Assembly (NCBI GenBank): GCA_039636775.1 | Contig: CP143429.1 | Span: forward strand, 2,418,001-2,482,000 | Direction of reading: 5' to 3' | Length of the DNA: 64,000 bases | Source of the DNA: Micrococcaceae bacterium Sec5.8 | GTDB lineage: Bacteria; Actinomycetota; Actinomycetes; Actinomycetales; Micrococcaceae | In this document: positions 26,047 through 35,456 of the stretch, one piece after another | Position numbering within the stretch: the stretch's first letter is position 1 | Layout: each line of letters opens with the position of its first letter | Translations under genes and position numbers: made by a program | The notes under the pieces: model-generated | What the model saw: only the letters and a program-made list of their open reading frames with translations | Told to the model about the DNA's origin: nothing | Databases searched by the model: none

Positions 26047-27251
26047 GCACCCCTTTACCGTTCCCCTGGCAGCGGACCGCGGCCGGCGCCAACCTGCTCT
26101 CCGCCGACGGCACGCTCGGCGTGACAATCTTTGAGGAGATGACCACCCTGGCGCTGCAGACCGGCGCCATCAACCTCGGCCAGGGATTCCCGGACGAGGA
26201 CGGCCCGGTGGAAATCAAGGCCGCCGCGCAGGCCGCCATCGCCGCCGGCGCCAACCAGTACGCCCCCGGCAAGGGCATCCTGGAGTTGCGGGAGGCGATC
26301 TCGCTGCACCAGGAGCGCTTCTACGGCCTGACCCCGGACCCGCAGACCGAAATCATCGTCACCACCGGCGCCACCGAGGCGATCGCCGCGGCGCTGCTGG
26401 CGCTGGTGGGACCCGGGGATGAGGTCCTCACCTTCGAGCCGTTCTACGACTCCTACGGCGCGATCATCGGCCTCTCCGGTGCCCAACACGTCACCGCCCC
26501 GCTGCTGGCCCCCGATTTCCTGCCGGACCTGGACGCCCTCGAAGCCGCGTTCAGCAGCCGCACCAGGGTGGTGCTGGTCAACAACCCGCACAACCCCACC
26601 GGGGCGGTGTTCCCCCGCGAGGTGCTCGAACGCGTCGTGGAGCTCGCCACCTTGTACGACGCCGTCATTCTCACCGATGAGGTGTACGAGCACCTCACCT
26701 TCGGGCCGCAGCACATTCCGGTGGCCACCCTGCCCGGCGCCGCGGAACGCACCCTGACCATTTCCTCCGCCGGGAAGACCTTCTCTTTCACCGGCTGGAA
26801 GATCGGCTGGCTCAGCGGCCCCGAGCACCTGGTCTCCGCGGCCCGCACCGTGAAACAGTTCCTGAGCTACAGCTCCGGCACGCCGTTCCAGAGCGCCATC
26901 GCCGCCGGGCTGGGCCTGCCGGACGAGTTTTACACCGGCATCGCCGATACCCTCCAACTCAAACGCGACATCCTCAGCGAGGGCCTGCGGGCGGCCGGGC
27001 TGGATGTCTTCACACCGCAGGGAACGTACTTCGTGAACGTGGACACTGCGCCGCTGGGCATCACCGACGCCGTGGACCTGGCCCGCCGGCTGCCTGCCCT
27101 GGTGGGCGTCGCGGCCATTCCGGTGCCGGTCTTCTGCCACCCGGAGGGCGCCGAACGGACCCGGAGCCTGCTGCGCTTCGCGTTCTGCAAGCGCATCGAT
27201 GTGCTGCAGGAAGCCGCGGAACGGCTCGCGACCCTCCGCGACCGGCTCTGA
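26043..27251 (+). CDS. PLP-dependent aminotransferase (MAT/KAT-like)
   Basis: A 402-residue class I aminotransferase resembling methionine/kynurenine aminotransferases and actinobacterial DapC-like enzymes. Landmarks: NLGQGFPDEDGP near the N-terminus, NNPHNPTGAVF, DEVYEHLTF, the PLP lysine in SSAGKTFSFTGWKIGW, and LRFAFCK with the carboxylate-binding Arg. Start taken as GTG at 26043, overlapping the SDR stop; its stop overlaps the next ATG. Substrate range cannot be set from sequence. Confidence 0.92.
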   Translation: MSTPLPFPWQRTAAGANLLSADGTLGVTIFEEMTTLALQTGAINLGQGFPDEDGPVEIKAAAQAAIAAGANQYAPGKGILELREAISLHQERFYGLTPDPQTEIIVTTGATEAIAAALLALVGPGDEVLTFEPFYDSYGAIIGLSGAQHVTAPLLAPDFLPDLDALEAAFSSRTRVVLVNNPHNPTGAVFPREVLERVVELATLYDAVILTDEVYEHLTFGPQHIPVATLPGAAERTLTISSAGKTFSFTGWKIGWLSGPEHLVSAARTVKQFLSYSSGTPFQSAIAAGLGLPDEFYTGIADTLQLKRDILSEGLRAAGLDVFTPQGTYFVNVDTAPLGITDAVDLARRLPALVGVAAIPVPVFCHPEGAERTRSLLRFAFCKRIDVLQEAAERLATLRDRL

Positions 27252-28033
27252 TGGCGGACAATACCGAGGCCTCCCGCTTCCTGCGCACCACCGGCCAGCA
27301 CGCCACGATCGAGCCCGATCCCTTCACTGAGGGCGGCTTCGTGCTCAGCATCGGCGGGGCGGAACAGTCGCACGTCAACCTCGCGGACCCTGCGGACATC
27401 TTCTACGAGTACCTGCGCCGGATCGGCCATGTGGTGGATCTCGCGGCGCCCTGGGGTGAACCGATCACGGCCCTGCATCTGGGTGCCGGGGCGTTGACGC
27501 TGGCCCGCTACATCCAGGCCACCCGGCCGGGGTCCGTGCAGCACGCCGTGGAACTGGAACGCGAACTGTTGGACTTCATGCTGCAACAGCTGCCCCTCCC
27601 GGAAGGCACCGGACTGCACACGCTCGTTGGCGACGCCCGGGAGGCCCTGGTCCGGCTCCCCCCGGAGCTGCGCTTCGACGTGGTGATCCTGGACATCTTT
27701 TCCGGGCCGGAGGCACCGGAACACCTCGCGTGCACCGAATTCTATGTGGAGGCGGCCGCGAGGCTCAGCGCCCGCGGGGTGCTGGTGGTCAATGTGGGCG
27801 ATGAGCCCGGGCTGACGCTGGTCCGCAGCCAGGTGGCCGCGCTGCGCCGGGCCATGACCGACGTCTCCGCCTTCGCCGAGGCGGGGATGTTCAGCGGCCG
27901 CTATCCCGGCAACATCATCCTGACCGGCACGCAGGGTCCGTGGCCCGAGGTGTGGACCGCGGCATTGACCGCCCGCGGGCCGCATCCTGCGAAGGTGCTC
28001 TCCGGCGTCGAACTGGACGCCCACTCGGACTAG
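27251..28033 (+). CDS. Spermidine synthase-like methyltransferase-fold protein
   Basis: A 260-residue protein of the spermidine-synthase superfamily. LHLGAGALTLARYI is the nucleotide-binding loop, AVELERELLDF the acidic motif, and FDVVILDIFSGPEAPEHL the segment that in true spermidine synthases carries the catalytic Asp. Many actinobacterial members lack proven aminopropyltransferase activity. It overlaps the aminotransferase (TGATG) and, tail to tail, rsmD by 4 bases. Confidence 0.85.
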   Translation: MADNTEASRFLRTTGQHATIEPDPFTEGGFVLSIGGAEQSHVNLADPADIFYEYLRRIGHVVDLAAPWGEPITALHLGAGALTLARYIQATRPGSVQHAVELERELLDFMLQQLPLPEGTGLHTLVGDAREALVRLPPELRFDVVILDIFSGPEAPEHLACTEFYVEAAARLSARGVLVVNVGDEPGLTLVRSQVAALRRAMTDVSAFAEAGMFSGRYPGNIILTGTQGPWPEVWTAALTARGPHPAKVLSGVELDAHSD

Positions 28034-28659
28034 CTGTCGCGCCCGGTTTCCGGCTCCGGGTCTGACGCGGGAGAGTCCTCCGCTTCTTCTTCCACGCCGG
28101 GTTCGGCGAACCAGAGCCTGGTTTCCCCGTATTTCCGTTCGGCGAAGCGTTCCATCCCGGCGGGCCAGGACGGTTCGGGGGTTCGGGAGGAACGCTCCAC
28201 CACCACCACGGCGCCCTCGGCCAGGTGCGGCAACAGCTTCGCGAGCACTGCCGCCAGCGCCGGCTCATCCAGGGGGTAGGGCGGATCGAGGAACACGAGG
28301 TCCCAGCGGGCATCCTCGCGGGTCCGTTCAAGAAAGGACTCAACCTTGGACCGGTGCACGGTGACCACTTTGCGCCCCGCTACGGTATTGACGAGGTCCG
28401 CGTTGCGCTGGCAGACCTCGCTGGCCTTGCCATCGAATTCCACCAGGTCCACGGCCTGCGCCCCGCGGCTGGCGCTCTCCACGCCGAGGGAGCCGGTGCC
28501 TGCGTAGAGATCCAGCACCCGGGCGTCCGCAATCACCTCGAAGGCATCCAGCCGGGAAAACAGGGCTTCTTTGACCCGGTCCGTGGTGGGACGGGTCAAC
28601 GACCCGGGGACGCTGACCAAGGCGGTTCCGCCGGCGGCGCCGGCGATGATGCGGCTCAT
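28030..28659 (-). CDS. rsmD: 16S rRNA (guanine(966)-N2)-methyltransferase
   Basis: A 209-residue RsmD. SRIIAGAAGG and RPTTDRVKEALFSRL form the N-terminal signature, LDLYAGTGSLGVE is the SAM loop and VFLDPPYPL the N-methyltransferase DPPY motif. The C-terminal 25 residues are acidic and family-variable. It lies 30 bases downstream of recG, a frequent neighbour. Confidence 0.95.
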   Translation of the reverse strand: MSRIIAGAAGGTALVSVPGSLTRPTTDRVKEALFSRLDAFEVIADARVLDLYAGTGSLGVESASRGAQAVDLVEFDGKASEVCQRNADLVNTVAGRKVVTVHRSKVESFLERTREDARWDLVFLDPPYPLDEPALAAVLAKLLPHLAEGAVVVVERSSRTPEPSWPAGMERFAERKYGETRLWFAEPGVEEEAEDSPASDPEPETGRDS

Positions 28660-28689
28660 GGCCGTGCCATCGGGGATGGTTGGAAGTTC

Positions 28690-30945
28690 TTAACCGCGTT
28701 CAAGGAACGCCTCCTTTTCCGGGTTGAGGTATTCATCGATCGCTGCGGCGAGGGCGGGGTGGGCGCCCAGGGTGGGGTCGCCGCCGACGATCGCCTGCGC
28801 GTCTTGCCGGGCGCGGGCGATCAGGTCTCCGTGCTCCAGGACCCGGAGCAGTTTCAGTGTGGAGCGGCCGCCGGACTGGGAGGCGCCCAGGATGTCGCCT
28901 TCGCGGCGCAGCTTGAGGTCTTCCTGGGACAGTTCGAAGCCGTCGGTGGTGGCGGCGACGGCGTCAAGCCGCCGCCGGCTCGGGTGGCCGGGTTCCAGCG
29001 TGGTCACGAGCAGGCAGGTGCCCGGCAGCCCGCCGCGGCCCACCCGGCCGCGGAGCTGGTGGAGCTGGGAGATCCCGAAGCGGTCCGCGTCCAGGATCAC
29101 CATGAGCGTGGCGTTGTGGACGTCCACCCCCACCTCGATCACCGTGGTGGAGACCAGGAGCTTGGTCTGGTTGGCGGTGAAGGAGGCCATGGTTTCGGTC
29201 TTCAGCGCGGGATCCTGGCGTCCGTGCAGCGGCGCCAAGGGAACCCCCGCCAGGGCCGGTTCGTCGCGGAGCTGTTCCACGACGCCGGTCACGGACGCGA
29301 GTTCCCTGGTTCCGGTCTCCGCGAGGTCGGCGTCGGTGGGTTCGGCTTCGCCGGGACTGAAGTCACCGTCGTCGTCCGAGCCGATTTTGGGGCAGACGAT
29401 GTAGACCTGGTGGCCGGCGTCGATTTCTTCCCGGGAACGGGTCCAGATGCGCGGGGCCCACGCCGGATGCTCGGCGAGTCCCACCACGTGGGTGGTGATC
29501 GGGGCCCGGCCGGCCGGCAGTTCATCGAGGACCGAGGTTTCGAGGTCGCCGAATACGGTCATCGCCACGGTCCGCGGGATGGGGGTGGCGGTCATGACCA
29601 GCAGGTGCGGTGGTTTGTTGGCCTTGGACCGCAGGACATCGCGCTGTTCCACGCCGAAGCGGTGCTGCTCATCGACCACGATCAGGCCCAGGTCATAGAA
29701 GGACACATTGTCGCTGAGCAGGGCGTGGGTGCCGATGATAATCCCGGCGGTTCCGGAAGCGGCGTCGAGCATGGCTTGCTTGCGGGCGGCAGTGGGCATG
29801 GAACCGGTCAGCAGCGTCACCTGGACGGCCTCGGAGCCGAAGCCGCCCAGGAGGCCGTCGCGGGAGAGCGGGCCGAGGGTGCGGCGGATCGAGTCGAAGT
29901 GCTGCGCGGCGAGGACCTCGGTGGGGGCCAGCAGGGCGGCTTGTCCCCCGGCGTCCACCACCTGCAGCATGGCGCGCAGGGCCACGATGGTCTTGCCGGA
30001 GCCGACCTCGCCCTGCAGCAGCCGGTTCATGGGCGAGTCCTGGGCGAGTTCGGTGGCCAGGGTCTTGCCGACGGCGGCCTGGCCGGCGGTGAGCGTGAAC
30101 GGAAGCTGCGCGTCGAAGGCCGTCAGCAGGCCCGCGGCGACGGACCGGCGGGCGGTGGCCTCCTCCGCCGCGAGCTGGGCCCGCCGCCGGGCCAGGGCGG
30201 ACTGGAGCACCAGGGCTTCCTGGTAGCGGAACCGGTCGCGGGCGTGCTGCCAGTCGCCCGTGACTTCCGGGGCATGAATGAGGCGGTAGGCCTCGGCGAC
30301 CGGCAGGAACTTCTCCCGGGCGGCGATGTCCGCCGGCAGCGGGTCGGGCAAAATGGCCAGGTGCGCGGTTTCCAGCAGGGTGGAGACGACTTTCTGGATG
30401 GACCAGCTGCTCAGCTTGGCGGTGGCCGGATAGACCGGGATGGGCATGGCGGCGAGCTGTTCCGGATCCTTGCCGGGGACGTCCGGGTCCTCGTCCAAAA
30501 GCTGGAAGTCGGGGTTGGTCAGCCCCAGGACCCCGGCGTAGCGGGTGACCTTGCCGGTGAACATGGCGCGCCGGCCCGGCTGCAGTTCGGCCTTGGCCCG
30601 GAACCCGTTGAAGAAACTCACCTTCAGCGTGCCCGGCAGGCCGGTTCCGGTGTCGGCGTCGTCGGTGATGACGACGTCGGTCAGCGAGCCGCGGCGGGCG
30701 CGCATGGGCCGGGTACTGCTGGAGAGCACCCGGGCGATGAGGGTGACGTCCTCATCCAGCGGCACTTCGCTGATGGGGGTGAGCTCACCGCGGTCCAGGT
30801 AGCGCCGCGGAAAGTGGTTCAGGAGCCCGCCCACCGTTGTGATGCCGAGGTGTTTTTCGATGACCGTCGCGGATCGTTTGCCGATCCGCCGCTCCAGGGG
30901 CAGTGCCAGTTCGGCGCTGCCGAGGTCTACAAGTTCAGCGGTCAT
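28690..30945 (-). CDS. recG: ATP-dependent DNA helicase RecG
   Basis: A 751-residue RecG that remodels stalled forks and Holliday junctions. The wedge domain occupies roughly the first 250 residues; then QGEVGSGKTIVAL (Walker A), VVDEQHRFGVEQR (DExH), MTATPIPRT (motif III) and LRGRVGRGG (motif VI). The ATG at 30945 overlaps the end of the DAK2 gene by 11 bases; a GTG at 30975 would add ten residues. An acidic insertion in the helicase C-terminal half (DDDGDFSPGEAEPTDADL) is unusual. Confidence 0.96.
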   Translation of the reverse strand: MTAELVDLGSAELALPLERRIGKRSATVIEKHLGITTVGGLLNHFPRRYLDRGELTPISEVPLDEDVTLIARVLSSSTRPMRARRGSLTDVVITDDADTGTGLPGTLKVSFFNGFRAKAELQPGRRAMFTGKVTRYAGVLGLTNPDFQLLDEDPDVPGKDPEQLAAMPIPVYPATAKLSSWSIQKVVSTLLETAHLAILPDPLPADIAAREKFLPVAEAYRLIHAPEVTGDWQHARDRFRYQEALVLQSALARRRAQLAAEEATARRSVAAGLLTAFDAQLPFTLTAGQAAVGKTLATELAQDSPMNRLLQGEVGSGKTIVALRAMLQVVDAGGQAALLAPTEVLAAQHFDSIRRTLGPLSRDGLLGGFGSEAVQVTLLTGSMPTAARKQAMLDAASGTAGIIIGTHALLSDNVSFYDLGLIVVDEQHRFGVEQRDVLRSKANKPPHLLVMTATPIPRTVAMTVFGDLETSVLDELPAGRAPITTHVVGLAEHPAWAPRIWTRSREEIDAGHQVYIVCPKIGSDDDGDFSPGEAEPTDADLAETGTRELASVTGVVEQLRDEPALAGVPLAPLHGRQDPALKTETMASFTANQTKLLVSTTVIEVGVDVHNATLMVILDADRFGISQLHQLRGRVGRGGLPGTCLLVTTLEPGHPSRRRLDAVAATTDGFELSQEDLKLRREGDILGASQSGGRSTLKLLRVLEHGDLIARARQDAQAIVGGDPTLGAHPALAAAIDEYLNPEKEAFLERG

Positions 30946-32059
30946 GTCCGTCGAAGACCTGTCCTGCGGGTTCACGGTCCCCGACGCTTCGGGGTTCGGC
31001 GCTGTTCAGTTCGGCGCTGGAGGGTTCGGCGTCCGGCACGGCGAGTTCGGTGACGCTGATGTCTGTGGGTTCGCCGAGGGAGCGGATCAAGGCCACGGCC
31101 GGCTTGGCGTCCGGCACATGGACGTGGACCCGCCACCGGTAGGCCCCGGCGGCGTCGGCGGCGCCGCCCACCTGGCTCATGATGACGGACTCGCCCATCT
31201 CATCGAGCCGCTGGCGCATCATGGCGGCGTCGAGCGGTGACAGCGAAATGGTGCACATGACTTCCACGCCTTCATCCCGCGGCATGCCCGCGTGGATGTG
31301 CGGGTCCTGGACGTCGTAGCCGTGCAGTCCGTCCAGCAGCTGGTCCTGGAGTTCCTCGCCGAGGACGGCGGAGCGGAGGCAGTCAAGGATCAGCAGCATC
31401 CCGACGCCGCCGGCGTCCACCACGTGGGCGGCGTGCAGGGCTTCCAGCTGGTCTTCGGTGCGCACCACGGCCGCGAGGGCCGCTTCCACGGCGGCGTCGA
31501 GGGCCAGGCCCAGGGTGTGGTTGCTGTCGTCGCCGTCGTGCGCGGAGTCCACGGCCGCCGCCGCGCGGGCTGCGGCTTCCATCACCGAAAGCATGGTGCC
31601 GGGCACCGGGTCGCTCAGCGCGGACCAGGCGCGGAGCTGGGCCCGGTTCAGGGCGGCGGCCAGCAGCGGCGCGCTCAGCCGGGAGTGGCCGGCGAGGGGC
31701 TCGGCGGCGGCGCACAGGAACACGGCAAACAAGGTGCCGGAGTTGCCGCGGGCCTGCTCCATGGCGGCCAGGCCGGCGCGGGCCAGGGTGGCGCCGACGT
31801 CGTGCTGGGCCGGATTGGGCGGACCAAAAGCATGAACCGTGGGATCCGTGCCGACCTGCGGCAGCGCTGCAGTGTTGAGCCCGTGGAGTGCCTGGGCAGC
31901 GGCGCGGACAGTGAGGTAGAGGTTGGTGCCGGTGTCGCCGTCGGCCACCGGGAAGATGTTGATGGCGTTCAGGCGGTCGCTGTGGTTTCCAAGCGTTGTT
32001 TCTGCCTTGCCCAACCACCGCTTCATCGCTTGCGCGTTGGCGGCAATTTTAGTCTGCAA
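30935..32059 (-). CDS. DAK2-domain protein (DhaL/FakA N-domain-like)
   Basis: A 374-residue protein whose N-terminal 200 residues match the DhaL/DAK2 kinase domain: INIFPVADGDTGTNLYLTV supplies the ADP-Mg2+-binding aspartates. In FakA this domain phosphorylates fatty acids and in DhaL dihydroxyacetone. The rest resembles the central part of YloV/FakA-like proteins, but the usual 540-560 residue length is not reached. Located between thiL and recG with overlaps at both ends, an order common in Gram-positives. Confidence 0.88.
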   Translation of the reverse strand: MQTKIAANAQAMKRWLGKAETTLGNHSDRLNAINIFPVADGDTGTNLYLTVRAAAQALHGLNTAALPQVGTDPTVHAFGPPNPAQHDVGATLARAGLAAMEQARGNSGTLFAVFLCAAAEPLAGHSRLSAPLLAAALNRAQLRAWSALSDPVPGTMLSVMEAAARAAAAVDSAHDGDDSNHTLGLALDAAVEAALAAVVRTEDQLEALHAAHVVDAGGVGMLLILDCLRSAVLGEELQDQLLDGLHGYDVQDPHIHAGMPRDEGVEVMCTISLSPLDAAMMRQRLDEMGESVIMSQVGGAADAAGAYRWRVHVHVPDAKPAVALIRSLGEPTDISVTELAVPDAEPSSAELNSAEPRSVGDREPAGQVFDGHDR

Positions 32060-33140
32060 AGTGATCCCATCCCACAGTGTCAGCGGGCCTGCCCGCTATG
32101 GTGACGCCCGCGCCGTCCGTTGAGGCGGGGGCCTTCACCGAGCCTATCGCAGTGAAACCTGAAGGCAGCTGAACACCCGGCGGGAATGTGGCCAGCAGTC
32201 CGTGGTCCTCCCCGCCGCCCAGCACCCAGGCCAGCGGGTCTGCGCCCAAGAGAGCAGCGGCGGAGCGGAGCGGACCGGCGAGCTCCTGCAGCGGCGCCGG
32301 GTCCAGGTCCAGGACGGCGTGGCTGGCGGCCGCCATCCGGGTGGCGTCGCGGACCAGCCCATCGGAAATGTCCATCAGCGCGGTGGCGCCGGCGTCCCGG
32401 GCCGACGGCCCTGCCGCGAGCGGGGGCTGTGGCCGGCACTGCGTGTCCAGGAGGGCGCGTTGCCCGGCGCTCAGCTCCGCCACCGGGGCTGGCGATTCCA
32501 GTAGCGCCAGGCCTGCCGCGGCGCGTCCCACCGTGCCGGCGAGCGCCAGGGTGTCCCCCGGCCGGGCACCGGAGCGCAGCACCGCCGCCGCACCGTCGAG
32601 GGTTCCGACAATCGCGACGCTGACCGCGAGCTCGCGGCCCCGGCCCAGGTCGCCGCCGGCCACGGCGCAGTCAGGGGCGCCGAGTTCCCGGATGCCGGCG
32701 CTGAGTCCGTCGGCGAAGTCCTCCACCCAGGCCACCCGGGTGTCCCCGGGCATCGTCAGGCTGACCACCAGCGAGGTGGCGCGGGCTCCCATGGCGTTGA
32801 TGTCGCTGAGGTTCTGCGCGGCGGCTTTCCAGCCGACGTCGTACCCTGTGGTCCGGTAGCCGTTGCTCCACTCCAGGCGGAAGTCCTGGTCCACCACCTG
32901 GGTGTCGATGCTGAGCACCACCCGGCCGTCCGGCGCGGCCACGATGGCGGCGTCGTCCCCCGGACCCAGCAGCAGGGAGGGGTTGTGCTCCTGGCCGTAG
33001 TGAAGGCGCGGAAAGATCCGCTCCAGGAGCTGGGATTCGGAGAGCTCCTCGACGGTCAGGGGCGCTGTGGACCGGATGACGGCGGGTGGCGGGGCGTCAG
33101 GCGGGGCGTCAGGCTGCGGGCGGGGCTCGGATTCAGGCAC
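32049..33140 (-). CDS. thiL: Thiamine-monophosphate kinase
   Basis: A 363-residue ThiL, converting thiamine phosphate to thiamine diphosphate. LGPGDDAAIVA, LSIDTQVVDQDF (where many ThiL have DxxVEgvHF), VAGGDLGRG and LMDISDGLVRDATRM are the Mg-ATP-binding motifs. It has a Pro-rich N-terminal extension of about 25 residues. Overlaps the DAK2 gene by 11 bases. Confidence 0.94.
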   Translation of the reverse strand: MPESEPRPQPDAPPDAPPPAVIRSTAPLTVEELSESQLLERIFPRLHYGQEHNPSLLLGPGDDAAIVAAPDGRVVLSIDTQVVDQDFRLEWSNGYRTTGYDVGWKAAAQNLSDINAMGARATSLVVSLTMPGDTRVAWVEDFADGLSAGIRELGAPDCAVAGGDLGRGRELAVSVAIVGTLDGAAAVLRSGARPGDTLALAGTVGRAAAGLALLESPAPVAELSAGQRALLDTQCRPQPPLAAGPSARDAGATALMDISDGLVRDATRMAAASHAVLDLDPAPLQELAGPLRSAAALLGADPLAWVLGGGEDHGLLATFPPGVQLPSGFTAIGSVKAPASTDGAGVTIAGRPADTVGWDHFAD

Positions 33141-33256
33141 AGCCCTACGCTACCGCCAGGGGGTGACAGCGGCGGCCACGGGCGGGAAGGACGGCCGGGG
33201 GCATGCCCGCCCGAGCGGTTTTCCTGTGGCACCGGCCGCATGAAAGACTCGTAGGC

Positions 33257-33844
33257 ATGCCCCTGCCGCTGCCCGCCCTGACCGCCCGGGGCAAGCGGCT
33301 CATGGCCTGGATATCCGGGGCCGTGCTCCTCTGGCTGGTCCTGGCGTTCCAGCTTTTCGTCAACGTGGACCCGCTGAGCGTGCACCGGACCGACGTCGTC
33401 ATCATGCTCGGCGGCGCGGCAGATGAGCGGCTGCCGGTGGCGGAGGAAATGCAGCGCGACTACGGTGTTCCCGTCCTGGTCCTGTCCCACACGGACACTC
33501 CCGGCAACGCCGCGGCCGACGCCGCCTGCAACTCCTCCGCGTCCCCCAGTGTCCGGCTCCTGTGTTTTCGTCCGGGTGAGTACGACACCCGGGGCGAGGC
33601 GCGCGCCATCGGCAGAATCGCCAAGGCCAACGGCTGGAAATCCATCACCGTGGTGACCTCCAGCTATCACGTGGCCCGGGCGCAGCGGCTGATGCAGCAA
33701 TGCACGACCGCGGAGGTCCAGATGGTGAACTCCCACCCCGAGCTGAGCCTGGGACAGTGGCTGCGGCGGTTCGTGATCGAAACCGGAGGCCTGATGGACG
33801 TGTCGCTGCGGCCCGAATGCGCGAGTATGCATTCGGGAATGTAA
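33257..33844 (+). CDS. YdcF family (DUF218) membrane protein
   Basis: A 195-residue DUF218 protein with one N-terminal membrane helix (LMAWISGAVLLWLVLAF, about 14-31) and an extracytoplasmic domain. DVVIMLGGAADERL, SHTDTPGNAA, ARAIGRIA and TVVTSSYHVARAQRLM are the family motifs. SanA/YdcF proteins are linked to envelope processes, but the biochemical role is not known. ATG at 33257 chosen; an upstream in-frame ATG at 33203 would add 18 residues before the helix. Divergent from thiL. Confidence 0.85.
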   Translation: MPLPLPALTARGKRLMAWISGAVLLWLVLAFQLFVNVDPLSVHRTDVVIMLGGAADERLPVAEEMQRDYGVPVLVLSHTDTPGNAAADAACNSSASPSVRLLCFRPGEYDTRGEARAIGRIAKANGWKSITVVTSSYHVARAQRLMQQCTTAEVQMVNSHPELSLGQWLRRFVIETGGLMDVSLRPECASMHSGM

Positions 33845-33858
33845 GAATTAGAGGCAAT

Positions 33859-34110
33859 ATGGTTGAGTTCTTCAGCCGACCAACCTTAACGCTGGGCGAG
33901 GAGGACGACAGCCCTACCCGTGATCCGTTCCCGCTGATTGCTGCCCCACGTCACCTGCGCCGGCGCACCCGCAAAGCCGAGGTTCCGGACGCACTGCTTG
34001 TTCCAGACGTGGAGCCCGTCCGTTCGTCTGACTGCAGTGCCGTCTTGGACAAGCACGTAACCGGGCAGGCCCCACCGACAAGGAAATCACGTATGAGCGC
34101 AAACGTTTGA
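33859..34110 (+). CDS. Small hypothetical protein, possibly the front of a frameshifted membrane protein
   Basis: An 83-residue hydrophilic frame with a fair ribosome-binding site (AGAGG, 5 bases). Near its end another frame, open from about 34043 to 34184, encodes a basic stretch followed by a hydrophobic segment (WVITVVVSVPPLVLVLLLLD) and a stop. A one-base frameshift around 34040-34090 would join them as a cytosolic domain plus membrane anchor. No family recognised. Confidence 0.4.
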   Translation: MVEFFSRPTLTLGEEDDSPTRDPFPLIAAPRHLRRRTRKAEVPDALLVPDVEPVRSSDCSAVLDKHVTGQAPPTRKSRMSANV

Positions 34111-34235
34111 TAGACCGATCATGGGTAATCACCGTTGTCGTCAGCGTGCCGCCACTTGTCCTAGTCCTTTTGCTCCTTGATTAACCAGTCCAGGAGGCTG
34201 TCAAAACCATCGCTCGAGTTGTTGGGGGAAGTTAC

Positions 34236-35381
34236 TTGCATAGCATCATGCCAATCTTTGGTACCAGACCGGAGGCCGTCAAGATGGCTCCGATCATCAG
34301 CGAACTCCAAAAGTCCCCGCTGTTCCGCTGCGTTGTTACCGTCACTGGACAGCATCGGACGATGCTGGACCAGGTCAATGAACTCTTCGGTATTGTTCCG
34401 GACCATGATCTGAACATCCTTCAACCAGGCCAGTCGCTTTCGGCCATCATGACCAGGACCATCGACGGGCTGGAGAAGCTGTTCGTTGAGGACACACCGG
34501 ATGCCATTCTTGTTCAAGGGGATACGACGACGTCTACTGCGGCCGCAATCGCGGCTTTTTACCATGGGATTCCGGTGATTCACGTGGAAGCAGGACTTCG
34601 CAGCGGCGATCTCTTTTCTCCATTTCCGGAGGAAGCTAACCGCAAGATCACAAGCCAGATTGCGAGCCTCCACCTCGCGCCCACCTGTGTCAGCAGGGCT
34701 AATCTCCTCGCCGAGGGGATCCCGCCTGAGAACATCGTAGTGACCGGAAATACCGTCATCGATGCGTTGCTGACCACAGTCGGCAAAAAGGTTCCTTTCG
34801 CTAACCTGCAGCTGGAGGAACTCGCCGCCAGCGGCCGCAAAATTCTGCTGGTGACGACCCACCGCCGCGAAAACCAGGGAGCCGCCATGCGCGGCGTGGG
34901 ACGGGCCCTGGCTCGGATCGCAGACGCCGAACCTGACCTGGTGACGATCTTGCCGGTGCACAGGAATCCTGTGGTACGCGAAGCCTTGCTGCCTGCCCTC
35001 GAAGGCCGGCCGAATATCATCGTCGTCGAGCCGCTGGCCTACGGCGAGTTCACTCGGCTGCTCTCGCTGGCCCACGTCGTCTTGACCGATTCGGGCGGAG
35101 TTCAGGAAGAAGCTCCCAGTCTCGGTAAACCGGTTCTGGTGATGCGGGACAACACCGAACGACCTGAGGCGGTCGATGCCGGAACAGTGACGCTGATCGG
35201 CACGGACGAAGAGAGAATCTTCAAGGAAGTTGAACGCCTGCTGCACGACCAGGATCACTATGAGTCCATGGCGAATGCGGTGAATCCTTATGGTGACGGC
35301 CTCGCCGCAGCGCGGACCGTGGCCGCCGTCGGAGCACTTCTCGGCGTTGGTCGCCGGATAGCAGACTTCAGCGGGTCGTAG
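34236..35381 (+). CDS. wecB: UDP-N-acetylglucosamine 2-epimerase (non-hydrolysing)
   Basis: A 381-residue epimerase giving UDP-ManNAc for wall or capsular polymers. FGTRPEAVKMAPI, VTGQHRTMLDQV, VQGDTTT, HVEAGLRSGD, TTHRRENQG and SGGVQEEAPSLGKPVL are the family motifs and active-site residues. TTG at 34236 follows GGGGGAAG; ATG at 34248 is the alternative. With wecC in the minus-strand operon it completes UDP-ManNAcA supply. Convergent with the rhamnosyltransferase-like gene. Confidence 0.95.
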   Translation: MHSIMPIFGTRPEAVKMAPIISELQKSPLFRCVVTVTGQHRTMLDQVNELFGIVPDHDLNILQPGQSLSAIMTRTIDGLEKLFVEDTPDAILVQGDTTTSTAAAIAAFYHGIPVIHVEAGLRSGDLFSPFPEEANRKITSQIASLHLAPTCVSRANLLAEGIPPENIVVTGNTVIDALLTTVGKKVPFANLQLEELAASGRKILLVTTHRRENQGAAMRGVGRALARIADAEPDLVTILPVHRNPVVREALLPALEGRPNIIVVEPLAYGEFTRLLSLAHVVLTDSGGVQEEAPSLGKPVLVMRDNTERPEAVDAGTVTLIGTDEERIFKEVERLLHDQDHYESMANAVNPYGDGLAAARTVAAVGALLGVGRRIADFSGS

Positions 35382-35456
35382 GACGGGTTTTGCTGCCAGA
35401 CGCGCACAGGGCTCCCCCACTGGGAGGTGGACGCCATATGCGATCTGGGCCAGGGG

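Noticed and set aside
28225..31053. 942-codon open frame on the plus strand across rsmD and recG
   Set aside because: Shadow frame: Gly/His/Gln-rich translation, and it crosses two well-supported genes on the other strand.
34161..35420. 419-codon minus-strand frame opposite wecB
   Set aside because: wecB motifs on the plus strand are unambiguous; the antisense frame has no motif.
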